DNA of 5,735 nucleotides from a bacterium (GTDB lineage Bacteria; Krumholzibacteriota; Krumholzibacteriia; LZORAL124-64-63): assembly GCA_030635025.1 (NCBI GenBank), contig DAOVZQ010000200.1:1-5735 (forward strand), written 5' to 3'. Below are positions 5,140-5,735 of the stretch, piece by piece; the first letter of the stretch is position 1; each line of letters starts with the position of its first letter. A model generated the notes under the pieces. The model was given only the letters and a program-made list of their open reading frames with translations, did no database searches and was not told the DNA's origin. The translations under genes were made by a program, and so were the position numbers.

Positions 5140-5735
5140 ATGAACGAGACCTACAAGGGATATTTCGACGCCATGCCCTGCTACCTGACCGTCCAGGATC
5201 GGGACCTGAAGATCATCGACGCGAACGAGCGGTTCGTGAAGAACTTCGGGGACCCGTCCGGACGGTACTGCTATCAGGTCTACAAGAACCGGCCGGAGAA
5301 GTGCGAGGATTGTCCCGTCGAGCGGACCTTCATCGACGGCCGCCGACATCGCAGCGAGCAGCTCGTTCGCACCCTGGACGGGCGGGACGTCTCGGTTCTC
5401 GTCTACACAACACCGCTGCGCGACGATAACGGCGAGATCACGTCGGTCATGGAGATGTCCGCCAACATCACCGAGATCAAACAGTTGCAGGACCAGCTGC
5501 GCACGAGCAAACAGCGTTACCGATCGTTGTTCGAGGACGTGCCCTGCTATATCTCCATCCAGGACCGGGATCTGCGCATCATCGAGGCCAACCGTCAGCA
5601 CCGCGAGGCCTTCGGCACCTTCTACGGATGCAAGTGCTACGAGGTCTACAAGCAATGTGACGTGGAATGCTCTCCCTGTATCGTGCGCAAGACGTTCGAG
5701 GACGGCGATACCTACGTTCATGAGGAAATCGTCAC
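5140..5735 (+). CDS. Tandem PAS-domain sensor with duplicated cysteine pattern, probably a histidine kinase (C-terminus outside window)
   Basis: Starts at ATG 5140 with SD GAGG (5129-5132) 7 nt upstream, 30 nt after the iron-sulfur/receiver gene. 198 codons are visible and the frame is open at the edge. PAS 1 spans about 1-113 and ends in a PAC-like 'TTPLRDDNGEITSVMEMS'; a short helical linker (about 112-128) leads to PAS 2 (about 127 onward). Each repeat opens with 'PCY' then 'QDRDL', with Ile-Ile four residues later. Four cysteines recur with identical spacing: C14, C44, C55, C58 and C136, C166, C177, C180 (C-x29-C-x10-C-x2-C). PAS 2 adds C164 and C173. Such placement suggests a metal, Fe-S or thiol redox site. 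No signal peptide or membrane helix is seen, so it is probably cytoplasmic. The kinase, cyclase or other output lies beyond the window; a histidine kinase is the likeliest because receiver domains are encoded beside it, but this is inferred. Confidence 0.8.
   Translation, partial: MNETYKGYFDAMPCYLTVQDRDLKIIDANERFVKNFGDPSGRYCYQVYKNRPEKCEDCPVERTFIDGRRHRSEQLVRTLDGRDVSVLVYTTPLRDDNGEITSVMEMSANITEIKQLQDQLRTSKQRYRSLFEDVPCYISIQDRDLRIIEANRQHREAFGTFYGCKCYEVYKQCDVECSPCIVRKTFEDGDTYVHEEIV

Noticed and set aside
3328..5721. 797-codon open frame on the minus strand opposite the Fe-S/receiver and PAS genes
   Set aside because: Its translation is rich in His, Val, Arg and Gly with no recognisable domain, and it spans two plus-strand genes with clear cysteine motifs, receiver residues and ribosome-binding sites. 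Long antisense frames are common opposite GC-rich genes.

Overview
The window suggests a GC-rich anaerobic or facultatively anaerobic bacterium that uses iron-sulfur and quinone-linked electron transfer. Desulfobacterota and FCB-type lineages such as Zixibacteria or Krumholzibacteria come to mind, but the sequence alone does not settle the phylum. No rRNA, tRNA, CRISPR array or mobile element was seen.

Layout: (1) 1-668, minus strand: the N-terminal 222 codons of a DASS/SLC13-type anion or dicarboxylate permease, running off the left edge. (2) 669-1241: a divergent intergenic region, markedly AT-rich between about 960 and 1200. It holds an 8-bp inverted repeat, short direct repeats and a possible sigma70-type promoter, but no convincing gene. 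(3) 1242-5735, plus strand: five closely spaced genes (gaps 15, 8, 44 and 30 nt) that look like one operon. They encode a MerR/excisionase-type HTH regulator with a cysteine cluster and a degenerate receiver domain; a divergent macro-domain protein; a five-helix NarI/DsrM/HdrE-like membrane cytochrome b; an HdrD/DsrK-like iron-sulfur protein carrying a complete response-regulator receiver domain at its C-terminus; and the start of a tandem PAS sensor whose PAS domains carry a duplicated four-cysteine pattern. The sensor is cut off by the right edge.

Working hypothesis (inference): this is a redox-sensing and signalling module built around a stand-alone two-subunit membrane electron-transfer pair of the DsrMK/HdrDE type. 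The membrane cytochrome b would exchange electrons with the quinone pool and with the iron-sulfur subunit. The receiver domain fused to that subunit would couple phosphorylation, perhaps by the downstream PAS sensor, to electron flow, or report electron flow to the signalling system. The HTH/pseudo-receiver protein would be the DNA-binding output and may act on the AT-rich divergent promoter region. A CY...CxxxCxxC cysteine pattern occurs in both the HTH regulator and the second PAS domain, hinting at a common cofactor or redox switch. The macro-domain protein lacks the usual catalytic asparagine motif, so it may bind a nucleotide ligand rather than hydrolyse ADP-ribose. I cannot tell from sequence alone whether this module has been described before.
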